Source of the DNA: Brevundimonas sp.
GTDB lineage: Bacteria > Pseudomonadota > Alphaproteobacteria > Caulobacterales > Caulobacteraceae
DNA: 64,000 nt
NCBI GenBank assembly: GCA_003248965.1
Contig: QFQU01000007.1
Coordinates: 62,001-126,000, forward strand
Direction of reading: 5' to 3'
Shown here: positions 1 through 7,668 of the stretch, in pieces
Numbering within the stretch: the first letter of the stretch is position 1
Layout: every line of letters begins with the position of its first letter
Program-made: the position numbers and the translations under genes
Notes under the pieces: model-generated
The model's input: only the letters and a program-made list of their open reading frames with translations
What the model was told of the DNA's origin: nothing
The model's database searches: none

Positions 1-370
1 TGGTGCGGCCGACGGGCGCCAAGGCGAGCTTGGCCAGTTCCAGATCCTTGAGCGCGAACGGTATGCCGATGATCGACACGAACTCGACCACCGCGATGAC
101 CAAATGCGACAAGGCGATGTACCAGCCCGCCGCCACGAACCAGACGACGTTCAGCACCAGACCCAGACAGCCCGCGACAGGGTGGGCGTCCTGCCATACG
201 ATCTCACGTCCGAACGGCCAGAAGGAATAGCTGGCGATGCGCCAGGCCGCGAAGGTCCAGGGCAGGCCCACCACAGTCAGGGCCAGGAGCGCCCCGCCCA
301 GCAACCACAGCAGGCCGGACAGCCATCCCCCGAGAACGAACCACAGGATATTGAGGATCAGTCGGATCAC
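1..370 (-). CDS. yccF: YccF family inner-membrane protein (3' end beyond window)
   Basis: The reading frame starts with GTG at 370 and leaves the window after 123 codons. A GGAG ribosome binding site lies six bases upstream. The N-terminus (VIRLILNILWFVLGGW) and a second copy of the LNxxWFV pattern near residue 73 are the signature of the YccF (DUF307) family: small proteins with a repeated pair of hydrophobic segments. Residues 4-35, 70-90 and 95-110 are strongly hydrophobic, so it should sit in the cytoplasmic membrane. Its biochemical role is unknown in general. The product is nearly complete here, since family members are roughly 125-150 residues long. Confidence 0.85.
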   Translation of the reverse strand, partial: MIRLILNILWFVLGGWLSGLLWLLGGALLALTVVGLPWTFAAWRIASYSFWPFGREIVWQDAHPVAGCLGLVLNVVWFVAAGWYIALSHLVIAVVEFVSIIGIPFALKDLELAKLALAPVGRT

Positions 371-465
371 GGCAGTCTCCAAATTGCCTCGCTTGGCGAA
401 CCTCCAAGTAGCAAAAGGCCCCGGCTGTTGCAGCGGGGCCTTCCACAATCGGCTTTGGTGAGATG

Positions 466-705
466 TCAGTGGGTCTTTTCGGTCCAGCGAGCCTTGGCGT
501 CGTCCTTTGTCAGGTTCAGACGAACATGGTTTTCGTTCACGCTTTCGACCCAGCTGACCGGGATCATGTGGTGTTTGAAGCCGCCGGCGAAATCGAGCTT
601 GGCCAGTTCGATCTGGTCGCCCTTGACGTGATCGACCCGTCCGACGTGACCGCCGTCGGAACCGACGACTTCCAGATGTTCCTTGATCAGCGAAACGTCC
701 ACCAT
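466..705 (-). CDS. DUF2171 domain protein
   Basis: This is a 79-residue soluble protein beginning MVDVSLIKEHLEVVGSDG, with an AAGGAGA ribosome binding site five bases before the ATG. The pattern of a short helix followed by GxxVGxVDHV and a closing strand that contains IPVSWVESV is that of the DUF2171 family, small PRC-barrel-like proteins of unknown function. Other starts further upstream lack a binding site. It stands alone, on the same strand as miaA behind it and yccF ahead. No motif points to catalysis. The family assignment rests on pattern recognition only. Confidence 0.8.
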   Translation of the reverse strand: MVDVSLIKEHLEVVGSDGGHVGRVDHVKGDQIELAKLDFAGGFKHHMIPVSWVESVNENHVRLNLTKDDAKARWTEKTH

Positions 706-857
706 CTTGATCTCCTTGGGTTTGATTGGCTGCCTGCCCCAACGGCTTCGGGTGGATGCGGTTTCAAACGGCGCCGCTTCGAGCGCGTGGTTCGATCCCA
801 CGCTCCAGTCTCAAGGCGAAGCTGGGGCATCGAAAAGGCGTCGGATCAATGCGCCCC

Positions 858-1790
858 TCAAGCCGTACGCGCCCAGTCCGGCGTCTGGTTGCGGAACCAG
901 GTCAGTTGGCGTTTGGCGTAGTTGCGGGTGGCCTGTTTCAGCGCCGAGACGGCGTCGGCTTCGGGCATGCCGCCGTTCAGCCAGGCGGCGATCTCGCGTA
1001 CGCCGACGGCCTTCATCGCCGGTAGTGACGGGGGTAGGTCGCGGGCCAGCAGGGCGCCGACCTCGTCCACCGCACCGCCCTGGATCATCAGATCGACGCG
1101 ACGGTCGCAGTTGGCGTAGAGCGCCGCGCGGTCCGGCTCGATGACCAGGCCGGTCCAACGGTCGGGCGATAGCAAAGGCTGGGTGTCGTTGCGCCAGGCG
1201 GACAAAGGGCGGCCGCTGGCGACCAGGACGCTCATCGCCCGAACCAGTCGTTGACGGTCGCTCTGTTCGATGGCGGCGGCGGCCTGGGGGTCATGCAACG
1301 CCAGGCTTGCCCGAAACACGGTCTCGCCCTGTTGCAGATAGTCCGCCTCGACGCGCTCCCGCACCTGCGGCGGCACGGCGGGGATGTCGGCCAGTCCCTT
1401 GGTCAAGGCCATGAAATAAAGACCCGTGCCGCCCACCAGGATCGCAGGCCGGCCTTCGCTCCGCAGATCGTCCAGAATCCTTAAGGCTTCGCGGCTCCAG
1501 CGGCCGACCGACCAGGCCTCGGCGGCGTCGGCGACGCCGTAGAGACGATGCTCGGCCAGGGCTTCATCGGTTTCGGAGGGGCGCGCGGTCAGGATGCGCA
1601 GGTCGGCATAGAGCTGCTGGCTGTCGGCGTTGATGATCGCCGCACCGTTTTCGCGCGCCATCTTCAGGGCCAGGGCCGACTTTCCAGAGGCGGTCGGGCC
1701 GGCGATCAAGGTGATGAGGGGCGGTCGGGGCAAATGCAGGCTCGCGGCAGGACTGGAACGGCGATAGAACGCGCGCCTTGTCGCCCGCAA
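858..1790 (-). CDS. miaA: tRNA dimethylallyltransferase
   Basis: MiaA transfers a dimethylallyl group to N6 of A37 in tRNAs that read codons starting with U. The P-loop GPTASGKS is at about residues 31-38, followed by the DSQQLY substrate-binding segment near 56-61 and the VGGTGLYF segment near 118-125. The C-terminal part ends with the conserved QATRNYAKRQLTWFR. Length is 310 residues from a TTG start at 1790; a second TTG at 1733 would give a protein starting MPRPPLITLIAGPT, closer to the usual N-terminus, and cannot be excluded because neither has a strong ribosome binding site. The gene is head-to-head with mrp. Confidence 0.95.
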   Translation of the reverse strand: MRATRRAFYRRSSPAASLHLPRPPLITLIAGPTASGKSALALKMARENGAAIINADSQQLYADLRILTARPSETDEALAEHRLYGVADAAEAWSVGRWSREALRILDDLRSEGRPAILVGGTGLYFMALTKGLADIPAVPPQVRERVEADYLQQGETVFRASLALHDPQAAAAIEQSDRQRLVRAMSVLVASGRPLSAWRNDTQPLLSPDRWTGLVIEPDRAALYANCDRRVDLMIQGGAVDEVGALLARDLPPSLPAMKAVGVREIAAWLNGGMPEADAVSALKQATRNYAKRQLTWFRNQTPDWARTA

Positions 1791-1807
1791 GCCTTGTGGA
1801 GTTTCTC

Positions 1808-2869
1808 TTGGTCGATCGCGCCGCCGTTCTCGCCGCCCTGGAAGCTGTCATCGACCCGATTTCGGGCCAGGGTCTGGTCTCGGCCGGCCTGGTCCAAGGG
1901 CTTGTGGTGGCGGAGGATCGGGCGGGCTTTGCTCTGGAGGTCGCGCGCGACCGCGTGGCGACCTACGCCCCCGTCCGGGATGCGGCGGAGGCGGCGTTGA
2001 AGGCCTTGCCCGGCGTTACGCGCGTTTCCGTGGTGCTGACGACCGAAGCGGCCCCCCAGCCGCGCACGGCAAGCCTCTCGAGGGCCGCCGTCGATCAGGG
2101 GCGACCCAAGGCGCCGGTTGCGACCGATAGGCCGGCCCATGTGCGGCGCGTCCTGGCGGTCGCCAGCGGCAAGGGCGGGGTCGGCAAATCGACCGTCGCC
2201 GTCAATCTGGCGGCGGCCCTGGCGGCGCGGGGTCTGTCGGTGGGCGTGCTGGACGCCGATGTCTATGGTCCGTCGCTGCCGACCATGCTGGGGATCGGCG
2301 GTCAGCCGGCCTATGAGGATGGCGCCATCGTTCCCCATCTCGCTCATGGGCTGAAGGCCATGTCGGTCGGCCTTTTGACCAAGGCGGACGACGCCATGAT
2401 CTGGCGTGGCCCCATGGCGTCCCAGGCGATCACCCAGATGCTGACTCAGACACGCTGGGGCACGGCCGAGGCGCCGCTGGACATTCTGGTGGTCGATCTG
2501 CCGCCTGGCACCGGCGACGTGCAACTGACCCTGATCCAGAAGACGCCGCTGGACGGGGCGGTGATCGTCTCGACGCCGCAGGAAGTCGCTCTGGCCGATG
2601 CGCGACGGGCCCATACCCTGTTCCAGCGGGTCGGCGTGCCGACCCTGGGTCTGATCGAGAATATGAGCGGTCCCATCTTCGGCCGGGGCGGCGCACAGGC
2701 CGAGGCGCAACGATTGGCTATCCCGTTCCTGGGCGATCTGCCGCTGGACGCCGCGCTGCGGGAAGGCGGGGATGCGGGCCGGCCGCCGGTCGCAGCCGAT
2801 CCGGCCGGCGCGATCGCCGATCGGTTCGCCGTCATCGCAGCCCTGGTCGTAGAGGGGCTGAAGCCCTAG
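1808..2869 (+). CDS. mrp: Mrp/ApbC-type P-loop ATPase (iron-sulfur carrier family)
   Basis: Members of the Mrp/NBP35 family bind and transfer Fe-S clusters. An N-terminal MIP18-like (DUF59) segment covers about residues 1-80; the deviant Walker A GKGGVGKST is at about 121-129, followed by VLDADVYGPSLP and DLPPGTGD. I place the start at TTG 1808, which has GGAG six bases upstream, giving 353 residues; TTG 1778 would overlap miaA. The stretch after IENMS, which in most family members holds a CxxC pair that binds the cluster, is reduced here to GPIFGRGGA with no cysteine. The stop overlaps the stop of the convergent gene. Confidence 0.92.
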   Translation: MVDRAAVLAALEAVIDPISGQGLVSAGLVQGLVVAEDRAGFALEVARDRVATYAPVRDAAEAALKALPGVTRVSVVLTTEAAPQPRTASLSRAAVDQGRPKAPVATDRPAHVRRVLAVASGKGGVGKSTVAVNLAAALAARGLSVGVLDADVYGPSLPTMLGIGGQPAYEDGAIVPHLAHGLKAMSVGLLTKADDAMIWRGPMASQAITQMLTQTRWGTAEAPLDILVVDLPPGTGDVQLTLIQKTPLDGAVIVSTPQEVALADARRAHTLFQRVGVPTLGLIENMSGPIFGRGGAQAEAQRLAIPFLGDLPLDAALREGGDAGRPPVAADPAGAIADRFAVIAALVVEGLKP

Positions 2870-3186
2870 GCCGCCTCGACGATCACGGCCGTGCCATAGG
2901 CCAGGACTTCGGTCACGCCGGGCATGATCTCGGTGGCGTCGTAGCGGACGGCCAGAATGGCGTTGGCGCCGTGGTCCTGGGCGTGTTTGACCAGTTCGTC
3001 ATAGGCTTCCTGACGCCCGGCCTCGGCCAGTTTGACATAGGCGCCGACACGCCCGCCCAGCATCGACTGCACCCCGCCGATGGCGTCCGAGACGACATTG
3101 CGCGAGCGCACGGTCACGCCGCGCACCAGACCGATGTGACGTGTGACGCGAAAGCCGGGCAGGTCGTTGGTGGTGGTGACGTACAT
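2866..3186 (-). CDS. YbjQ/UPF0145 family protein
   Basis: A 106-residue protein starting MYVTTTNDLPGFRVTRHIG after an AAGGAG binding site. The sequence G-VRGVTVRSRNVVSDAIGGVQSMLGG, then ANAILAVRYD and a final EVLAYGTAVIVE, is typical of the YbjQ (DUF74, UPF0145) family, thought to be a small heavy-metal-binding-like pentameric fold. No function has been established for the family that I can rely on. The gene ends tail-to-tail with mrp, the two stop codons overlapping in CTAG. Confidence 0.88.
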   Translation of the reverse strand: MYVTTTNDLPGFRVTRHIGLVRGVTVRSRNVVSDAIGGVQSMLGGRVGAYVKLAEAGRQEAYDELVKHAQDHGANAILAVRYDATEIMPGVTEVLAYGTAVIVEAA

Positions 3187-3210
3187 CTCGGTCTCCTTGC
3201 CTGATCGAAT

Positions 3211-3738
3211 CTAGCGGCGTTCTAACACGCGGAAGGTGAAGGCGTGATCATCCTTCTCGCCGGCTTCATGCGGTTCGCTCGACACCTCGGTCCAGTCCGC
3301 CGGGTCGAAGTCGGGAAAGCGCGCATCGCCTTGGGGGGCGGCGTCGACCTCGGTGACGTACAGGCGGCGCGCGCGGGGCAGGGCGGCTTCGAACAGGGCT
3401 GTGCCGCCGATGACGCAGATTTCGTCCACGTTATCTTCTTCGGCCGTCTCGCGGGCGATTTCGATGGCTTCGTCCAGGGTCGCGCAGACCAGGGCGCCCT
3501 TGGCCATGCCTTCGGCCTCATAGGACTGGTCGCGGGTCAGCACCAGGTTCAGCCGACCGGGCAGGGGACGCAACGGAAGGCTTTCCCAGGTCTTGCGCCC
3601 CATCAGGCACGGCTTGCCGATGGTGATGGCCTTGAAACGTTGCAGGTCGCTGCGCAGACGCCAGGGCAGATCGCCGTCGCGGCCGATCACGCCGTTACGC
3701 CCGCGCGCGACGACCAGGGAAATCACGGGCTGGGGCAC
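3211..3738 (-). CDS. folA: Dihydrofolate reductase
   Basis: FolA reduces dihydrofolate to tetrahydrofolate with NADPH. The 175-residue protein begins at GTG 3738 with AAGG four bases upstream. Diagnostic segments are VARGRNGVIGRDGDLPWRL (residues about 10-28, the substrate pocket with the LPW motif), the acidic residue in LRSDLQRF, MGRKTWESL near 46-54 for NADPH contact, and VIGGTALFEAAL near 113-124. Thymidylate synthase, which generates its substrate, is encoded about 2 kb away on the same strand, separated by three other genes instead of being directly adjacent as in many bacteria. Confidence 0.97.
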   Translation of the reverse strand: MPQPVISLVVARGRNGVIGRDGDLPWRLRSDLQRFKAITIGKPCLMGRKTWESLPLRPLPGRLNLVLTRDQSYEAEGMAKGALVCATLDEAIEIARETAEEDNVDEICVIGGTALFEAALPRARRLYVTEVDAAPQGDARFPDFDPADWTEVSSEPHEAGEKDDHAFTFRVLERR

Positions 3739-3777
3739 GAACCTTGACCATTCCGATGCGTTGTCGAGGTCTCATCA

Positions 3778-4380
3778 ATGAACGCGCGTGACCCCATGAG
3801 CAAGTATCTGCCCGCCATCGTCACCGGCCTCGTGGCCGCCCTCCTGTCGGGAGGCCTCATGGCCTTCATGCTCAGTTCGGCGGGCGCCGAGACGGGCCTG
3901 TTTCCGGCCTGGGTCGGCGGTTTCGTCGGCATGTTCACCGCCTATATCATGGCGAATCTGGCGGGCACGCGCCTGGGCAAGGCGGCGACGCCCGAACAGA
4001 AGCAGGCGGCGCTCGATTTCCGTCCGGAGCCGGGACAGGCCCTGTTGATCGTCTTTCGGGAAGGCTTCGTCGGCAAGGCTGCGGGTATGGAGGTCAAGCT
4101 GGACGACCGCCTCGTCGCCCAGCTGAAAAGCCCGCGCTTCACCGCGATCTCTGTCGCACCCGGCGGCCATCAACTGTCGATGGGATTTGTCGGCCTGGCG
4201 GCCAAGCAGAACAAGCCGACGGTTGAGGGCTTCATCGCCGCGCCGGGAGAGGTCGTCGCCTTTCGCGCCACCATGGCCATGGGCGCGTTGAAGAACCGCA
4301 TCGAGGTGGAGCGGATCGACAGCCACGAGACCCTGTCCCTGCGGCTGAAGCCGATGATCATGATCGCACCGGAAATCTAG
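3778..4380 (+). CDS. Hypothetical protein with N-terminal membrane anchor
   Basis: A 200-residue protein with ATG 3778 and GAGG eight bases upstream. Two hydrophobic stretches, about residues 11-32 and 45-62, should form a membrane hairpin; the remaining 135 residues are soluble and rich in short beta-strand-like segments (GQALLIVFREG, HQLSMGFVG). The N-terminal part vaguely recalls small EamA-like or DUF2798-type two-helix proteins, but I do not recognise the whole. It runs divergently from folA and its stop overlaps that of the convergent MazG-like gene by four bases. Confidence 0.7.
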   Translation: MNARDPMSKYLPAIVTGLVAALLSGGLMAFMLSSAGAETGLFPAWVGGFVGMFTAYIMANLAGTRLGKAATPEQKQAALDFRPEPGQALLIVFREGFVGKAAGMEVKLDDRLVAQLKSPRFTAISVAPGGHQLSMGFVGLAAKQNKPTVEGFIAAPGEVVAFRATMAMGALKNRIEVERIDSHETLSLRLKPMIMIAPEI

Positions 4381-4676
4381 CCGTCGGTCTCCAACCATTT
4401 CAGCCATTTGCGCCGCATGGCTTGGTCCAGATCGACGCCCGCCCGCGCACAATAGATCAGCAACATGCCCAGGACATCCGCCGCTTCGTCGCCCAGCGCG
4501 CGGGCGTCCGGTTCGCCGCGCGCGCGCCCGGACAGGCGCAGATGCTCGGCCGTCAGCTCGCCCAACTCCTCCTGGAGTTTCAGCAGGGCCCAATCCCCGT
4601 CCCGGTCGATGTCGTGCTCGGCCGCATAGATGTCGGAGATGCGCAGGACCGAGGCGGTCAGGTCGTTCAGGTCCAT
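4377..4676 (-). CDS. MazG-like nucleotide pyrophosphohydrolase
   Basis: A 99-residue all-helical protein with the MazG-type metal-binding pattern: KLQEELGELTAEH (residues about 33-45, ExxE) and later LGDEAADVLGMLLIY (about 61-75, ExxD). Such enzymes cleave nucleoside triphosphates or related nucleotides to monophosphates and pyrophosphate and are often called house-cleaning enzymes. Only one MazG-like domain is present, so this is not full-length MazG. Its ATG comes four bases after the TGA of the upstream hydrolase gene, so the two are probably co-transcribed with thyA. Substrate unknown. Confidence 0.85.
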   Translation of the reverse strand: MDLNDLTASVLRISDIYAAEHDIDRDGDWALLKLQEELGELTAEHLRLSGRARGEPDARALGDEAADVLGMLLIYCARAGVDLDQAMRRKWLKWLETDG

Positions 4677-4680
4677 GACG

Positions 4681-5541
4681 TCAGCGCCGTTCGACCGTCA
4701 CGCCGTCGGCGGCGAAGGCCTGAAGCCGCGCCCGGGCGGCGGCGTCGTTCAGGGCGTAGGCGTCGAGAAAATCCTCGGTCGCCTGAACGATCTGGTCGAA
4801 GCGCGCGCCGTCCGCCGTTCCCGGCAACTGATGATCTGCACCGGCGAAGATCAGCAAGGTCTTGTCGCCGGCCGGGCTGGCGTCGAAAGGGACGCGGTGA
4901 TCGCGCCAGTCGTCGGCGAAACCGGGAACCAGGTCCCGGTCGCCCGTGATCACCAGAAGCGGCCCGGCAAGGGTGCTATAGGTCTCGGGCGTTACGACGT
5001 TGGGAATGTTCCCGGCCGAGGAAAAGGCGATCACCCCCTTCACCGCCGGATCGCCCATGGGGCCGGCGACGGTTACGGCGCCGCCCTCGATCAACGACAT
5101 CAGGGAGCCGAAGGAATGGCCCGCGACGATCAGGGGCTTGCCCGGATGTGTTCGCGCCGCCTCGGCGCGGGCGACGCTCAGGTCCTCCAGCCGGGTCAGG
5201 AAGGCGACCTGGCCTGTCGCGTCGCGATTCGGGTGTTTCTGCGAATCGACATGCAGCGGGGCGATGACGGTGAAGCCGTGCCGCGCCCAGGCCGTCAGCA
5301 ACCGCCCATAAGCCTCGGGCGCGCCGCCGAAACCATGACTGAAGACGACGACGCCGCGTTCGTCGGGCGCGGTCCATACGTCCAGCAGGACGGCGCGGCC
5401 GTCGGGTGCAGGAATGGACAGGTGCGTCGGGGCGATCGCGGCTTGTGCGACGGACGCGGCTTCAAGCGCCGCGGTCGGCGTGACGGGCACGATCAGAAAG
5501 AACAGACCAGTCAGGGCGGCCAGGGCAGGTCGAATGGACAT
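4681..5541 (-). CDS. Secreted alpha/beta hydrolase
   Basis: The ATG at 5541 follows a GGAGG binding site, giving a 286-residue protein with a signal peptide (SIRPALAALTGLFFLIVPVTPTAALEA). Mature sequence shows the alpha/beta hydrolase order: VVVFSHGFGG oxyanion loop, nucleophile elbow GHSFGS at about residues 142-147, an acid in VITGDRDLVPG, and the catalytic histidine in FAGADHQLPG. It resembles predicted dienelactone hydrolase/chlorophyllase-type esterases, but the substrate cannot be read from the sequence. Located between thyA (28 bp upstream) and the MazG-like gene on the same strand. Confidence 0.85.
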   Translation of the reverse strand: MSIRPALAALTGLFFLIVPVTPTAALEAASVAQAAIAPTHLSIPAPDGRAVLLDVWTAPDERGVVVFSHGFGGAPEAYGRLLTAWARHGFTVIAPLHVDSQKHPNRDATGQVAFLTRLEDLSVARAEAARTHPGKPLIVAGHSFGSLMSLIEGGAVTVAGPMGDPAVKGVIAFSSAGNIPNVVTPETYSTLAGPLLVITGDRDLVPGFADDWRDHRVPFDASPAGDKTLLIFAGADHQLPGTADGARFDQIVQATEDFLDAYALNDAAARARLQAFAADGVTVERR

Positions 5542-5569
5542 CGGCGCCTCCAAAATCAGAATGGGAGCG

Positions 5570-6427
5570 TCAGACCGCGACCTGGGCCTTGATGTGCGGC
5601 CAGGCCTCGTAGCCTTCCAGCGTGAAATCCGACAGTTCGAAGCCGAACAGGTCGGTCCTCGGCGCGATTTGCATGGTCGGCAGGGGCAGGGGCTCGCGGC
5701 TCAGCTGCAGTTCGGCCTGGTCCAGATGGTTCAGATACAGGTGGGCGTCGCCGAAGCTGTGCACGAAATCGCCCGGCTCCAGACCGACCACCTGGGCCAG
5801 CATCATCGTCAGCAGGGCGTAGGAGGCGATGTTGAACGGCACCCCCAGGAAGACGTCGGCGCTGCGCTGGTAAAGCTGGCAGCTCAACTTTCCATCCGCG
5901 ACGAAGAACTGGAACAGACAGTGGCAGGGCGGCAGGGCCATGTCGTCCACGTCGGCCGGGTTCCAGGCGGTGACGATGTGGCGTCGGCTGTTGGGATTGG
6001 TCTTCAGACCATGGACCAGTTTTTCGATCTGATCGATGACGCGGCCGTCAGGCGCGGTCCACGACCGCCACTGCTTGCCATATACAGGACCCAGTTCGCC
6101 GTCGGCGTCGGCCCATTCGTCCCAGATGCGGACGCCGTTGTCCTTCAGCCAGCCGATATTGGTTTCACCGCGCAGAAACCACAGCAGTTCGACGATAATG
6201 GACCGCAGATGCAGCTTCTTGGTCGTCAGGACCGGGAAGCCCTTGGACAGGTCGAATCGCATCTGCCGGCCGAAGACCCCCAGCGTGCCGGTGCCGGTCC
6301 GGTCCTCGCGTCGTGCGCCATTGTCCAGGATGTCGCGCAGCAGGTTCAGATACTGCCATTCCGGATGGTCCGCCGGGGCGGCGCCTGCGCGCGACTGAAC
6401 ATCAGCGAGGATCATCTGGACGGTCAT
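5570..6427 (-). CDS. thyA: Thymidylate synthase
   Basis: ThyA converts dUMP to dTMP using methylenetetrahydrofolate. From ATG 6427 the protein has 285 residues; the conserved region starts at HPEWQYLNLLRDIL. Visible landmarks are EDRTGTGTLGVFG, the arginine pair NSRRHIVTAWNP, the catalytic cysteine at about residue 168 in ALPPCHCLFQFFV, and GDAHLYLNHLDQ, which contains the histidine and tyrosine that bind the substrate. The frame stays open upstream of 6427, but nothing there resembles the family. An alternative ATG lies at 6415. No strong ribosome binding site marks either. Confidence 0.96.
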   Translation of the reverse strand: MTVQMILADVQSRAGAAPADHPEWQYLNLLRDILDNGARREDRTGTGTLGVFGRQMRFDLSKGFPVLTTKKLHLRSIIVELLWFLRGETNIGWLKDNGVRIWDEWADADGELGPVYGKQWRSWTAPDGRVIDQIEKLVHGLKTNPNSRRHIVTAWNPADVDDMALPPCHCLFQFFVADGKLSCQLYQRSADVFLGVPFNIASYALLTMMLAQVVGLEPGDFVHSFGDAHLYLNHLDQAELQLSREPLPLPTMQIAPRTDLFGFELSDFTLEGYEAWPHIKAQVAV

Positions 6428-6504
6428 GAACCGAAGGTGCCCCAGAAAGTGATTCGTGACCCCGGAAATCGCCGTCGCAGGGCGGGCGTCCACAGAAAAT
6501 CGAA

Positions 6505-7047
6505 TCAGCCGCCGAAACCGCCCTCGTCGAGGAATAGCTGTTCCTCTGGCGTCGTCTCGCGCCCCAGGACGGCGTTGCGATGGGGGAAGCGACCAAACCG
6601 CACGATGATGTCGCGGTGGATTCGGCCCCACTTCTCCAGTTCCGCCTCGCCTTCGACCAAGGCCATGTAGCGGTCCTGGTCCTCGATCCTTTCCGAGTGC
6701 TCGAACGGCAGCAGAAGGAAGTTCTTCAGTTCCGGCGCTACGGCCTGGTGATAGTGCGCATCCACCACCTGATTGGCGAACATCAGGGCCAGGGGGTCGG
6801 TGGCGAACTGGTGCGCCGTGCCGCGAAAGCTGTTGCGGGGGTACTGGTCCAACAGGATCACCAAGGCCAGAGCGCCCTCGGCTGTCGCCATCCAGTCGTC
6901 CAACTTCCGTCGCGCCGCCGCCCAATGAAGCGCGCGCCCGCTGTCGCGAAACAGGGTGTCAAAGGCCGCATCCTTGGCGAACCACTTCTCGGGACCGGCG
7001 TCCTTCCAGAAGGCGACGACGGAGGCGGGGGTGATAAGGACGGCCAT
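6505..7047 (-). CDS. DUF924 family protein
   Basis: A 180-residue protein from ATG 7047. The sequence VLxFWKDAGPEKWFAKDAAFD near the N-terminus, then LILLDQYPRNSFRGTAHQFATDP and FLLLPFEHSE are the hallmarks of DUF924, an alpha-helical family related in fold to tetratricopeptide proteins. No enzymatic activity is established. The next gene on the strand is thyA, 77 bp downstream, so they may form one transcription unit with the hydrolase and MazG-like genes. Confidence 0.9.
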   Translation of the reverse strand: MAVLITPASVVAFWKDAGPEKWFAKDAAFDTLFRDSGRALHWAAARRKLDDWMATAEGALALVILLDQYPRNSFRGTAHQFATDPLALMFANQVVDAHYHQAVAPELKNFLLLPFEHSERIEDQDRYMALVEGEAELEKWGRIHRDIIVRFGRFPHRNAVLGRETTPEEQLFLDEGGFGG

Positions 7048-7167
7048 GCGCCGAAGCCTAACCAACATCGCGCGCCATTTCCATCGGGAGCGCGTGGTCC
7101 GACTGTCGCGACCTGTGCCACTAGAGGGCGGCGAATGTGGAGTTGGGAGATCGCCTCGATCAGGCGG

Positions 7168-7241
7168 TGGCTGGGGAACTAGGACTCGAACCTAGAATGA
7201 CGGTACCAAAAACCGTAGTGTTACCATTACACCATTCCCCA
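7168..7241 (-). tRNA. tRNA-Gln (anticodon TTG)
   Basis: On the minus strand TGGGGAA pairs with TTCCCCA to make the acceptor stem; the anticodon arm is ACGGT-TTTTGGT-ACCGT with anticodon TTG, and the T arm reads CTAGG-TTCGAGT-CCTAG. The discriminator G and an encoded CCA (7168-7170) follow. It is divergent from tRNA-Pro(CGG) 200 bp away. Confidence 0.96.
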
Positions 7242-7285
7242 GCAGGTCCGGCGTTTCCGCAGCAGCGCTGTGCGGCGGAGGCGGT

Positions 7286-7314
7286 CAGATAGGCCAAACC
7301 GTTTTCGGATGCAA
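7286..7314 (-). promoter_or_regulatory. Candidate promoter of tRNA-Gln
   Basis: On the minus strand TTGCAT (7314-7309) and TATCTG (7291-7286) are separated by 17 bases, placing the start of transcription about 38 bases before the mature tRNA. The layout matches those of the three other tRNA genes in this window. Confidence 0.5.
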
Positions 7315-7367
7315 CACCCTCTTTCAGGACTATTTCCGCGGGTTTTGTCGCTGGGCGAAAAGGGTGC

Positions 7368-7396
7368 TTGCGGGTTCCCGACGCCGTGGTTATAAG
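7368..7396 (+). promoter_or_regulatory. Candidate promoter of tRNA-Pro(CGG)
   Basis: TTGCGG (7368-7373) and TATAAG (7391-7396) are separated by 17 bases, about 48 bases before the mature tRNA. The same TTGCxG-N17-TAxAAG arrangement precedes tRNA-Leu, and a close variant (TTGCGG-N17-TATAGG) precedes tRNA-Pro(GGG). Confidence 0.6.
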
Positions 7397-7443
7397 CCGC
7401 GTCCTCACTTCGGGGCGACGCCTTTCAGGCCCGCTCCCACGGT

Positions 7444-7520
7444 CGGAGTGTGGCTCAGCCTGGTAGAGCACTGCGTTCGGGACGCAGGGGTCGGAGGTTC
7501 GAATCCTCTCACTCCGACCA
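7444..7520 (+). tRNA. tRNA-Pro (anticodon CGG)
   Basis: Acceptor stem CGGAGTG/CACTCCG, anticodon stem CTGCG/CGCAG with loop TTCGGGA (anticodon CGG), T arm GGAGG-TTCGAAT-CCTCT, and an encoded CCA at 7518-7520. Total 77 nt. A second proline tRNA, with GGG anticodon, is at 61,623. Confidence 0.97.
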
Positions 7521-7546
7521 TCTTCTCCTTCCCATGATGAAACGAT

Positions 7547-7627
7547 GATCGTCCGGTTCGATGCGGCGAACAAAATGCGTCTCGACGCATTCTTGGCCCG
7601 GCCGGGCTTTCATCGGATCGTCCGGTT
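7547..7627 (+). repeat. 12-bp direct repeat flanking a palindrome upstream of dps
   Basis: GATCGTCCGGTT occurs at 7547-7558 and again, perfectly, at 7616-7627. Between them AATGCGT-CTCG-ACGCATT (7574-7591) is a perfect 7-bp inverted repeat. Both lie in the 148-bp gap between tRNA-Pro and dps. They could be tRNA termination signals or regulatory sites for dps; no known operator consensus fits. Confidence 0.4.
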
Positions 7628-7668
7628 TCCTAGCTAGACGGTTAGGATCGCAGCCGAGGAGATTCCCC

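Noticed and set aside
784..804. T-arm-like GTGG-TTCGATC-CCAC sequence
   Set aside because: No acceptor, D or anticodon arms around it and no CCA; not a tRNA.
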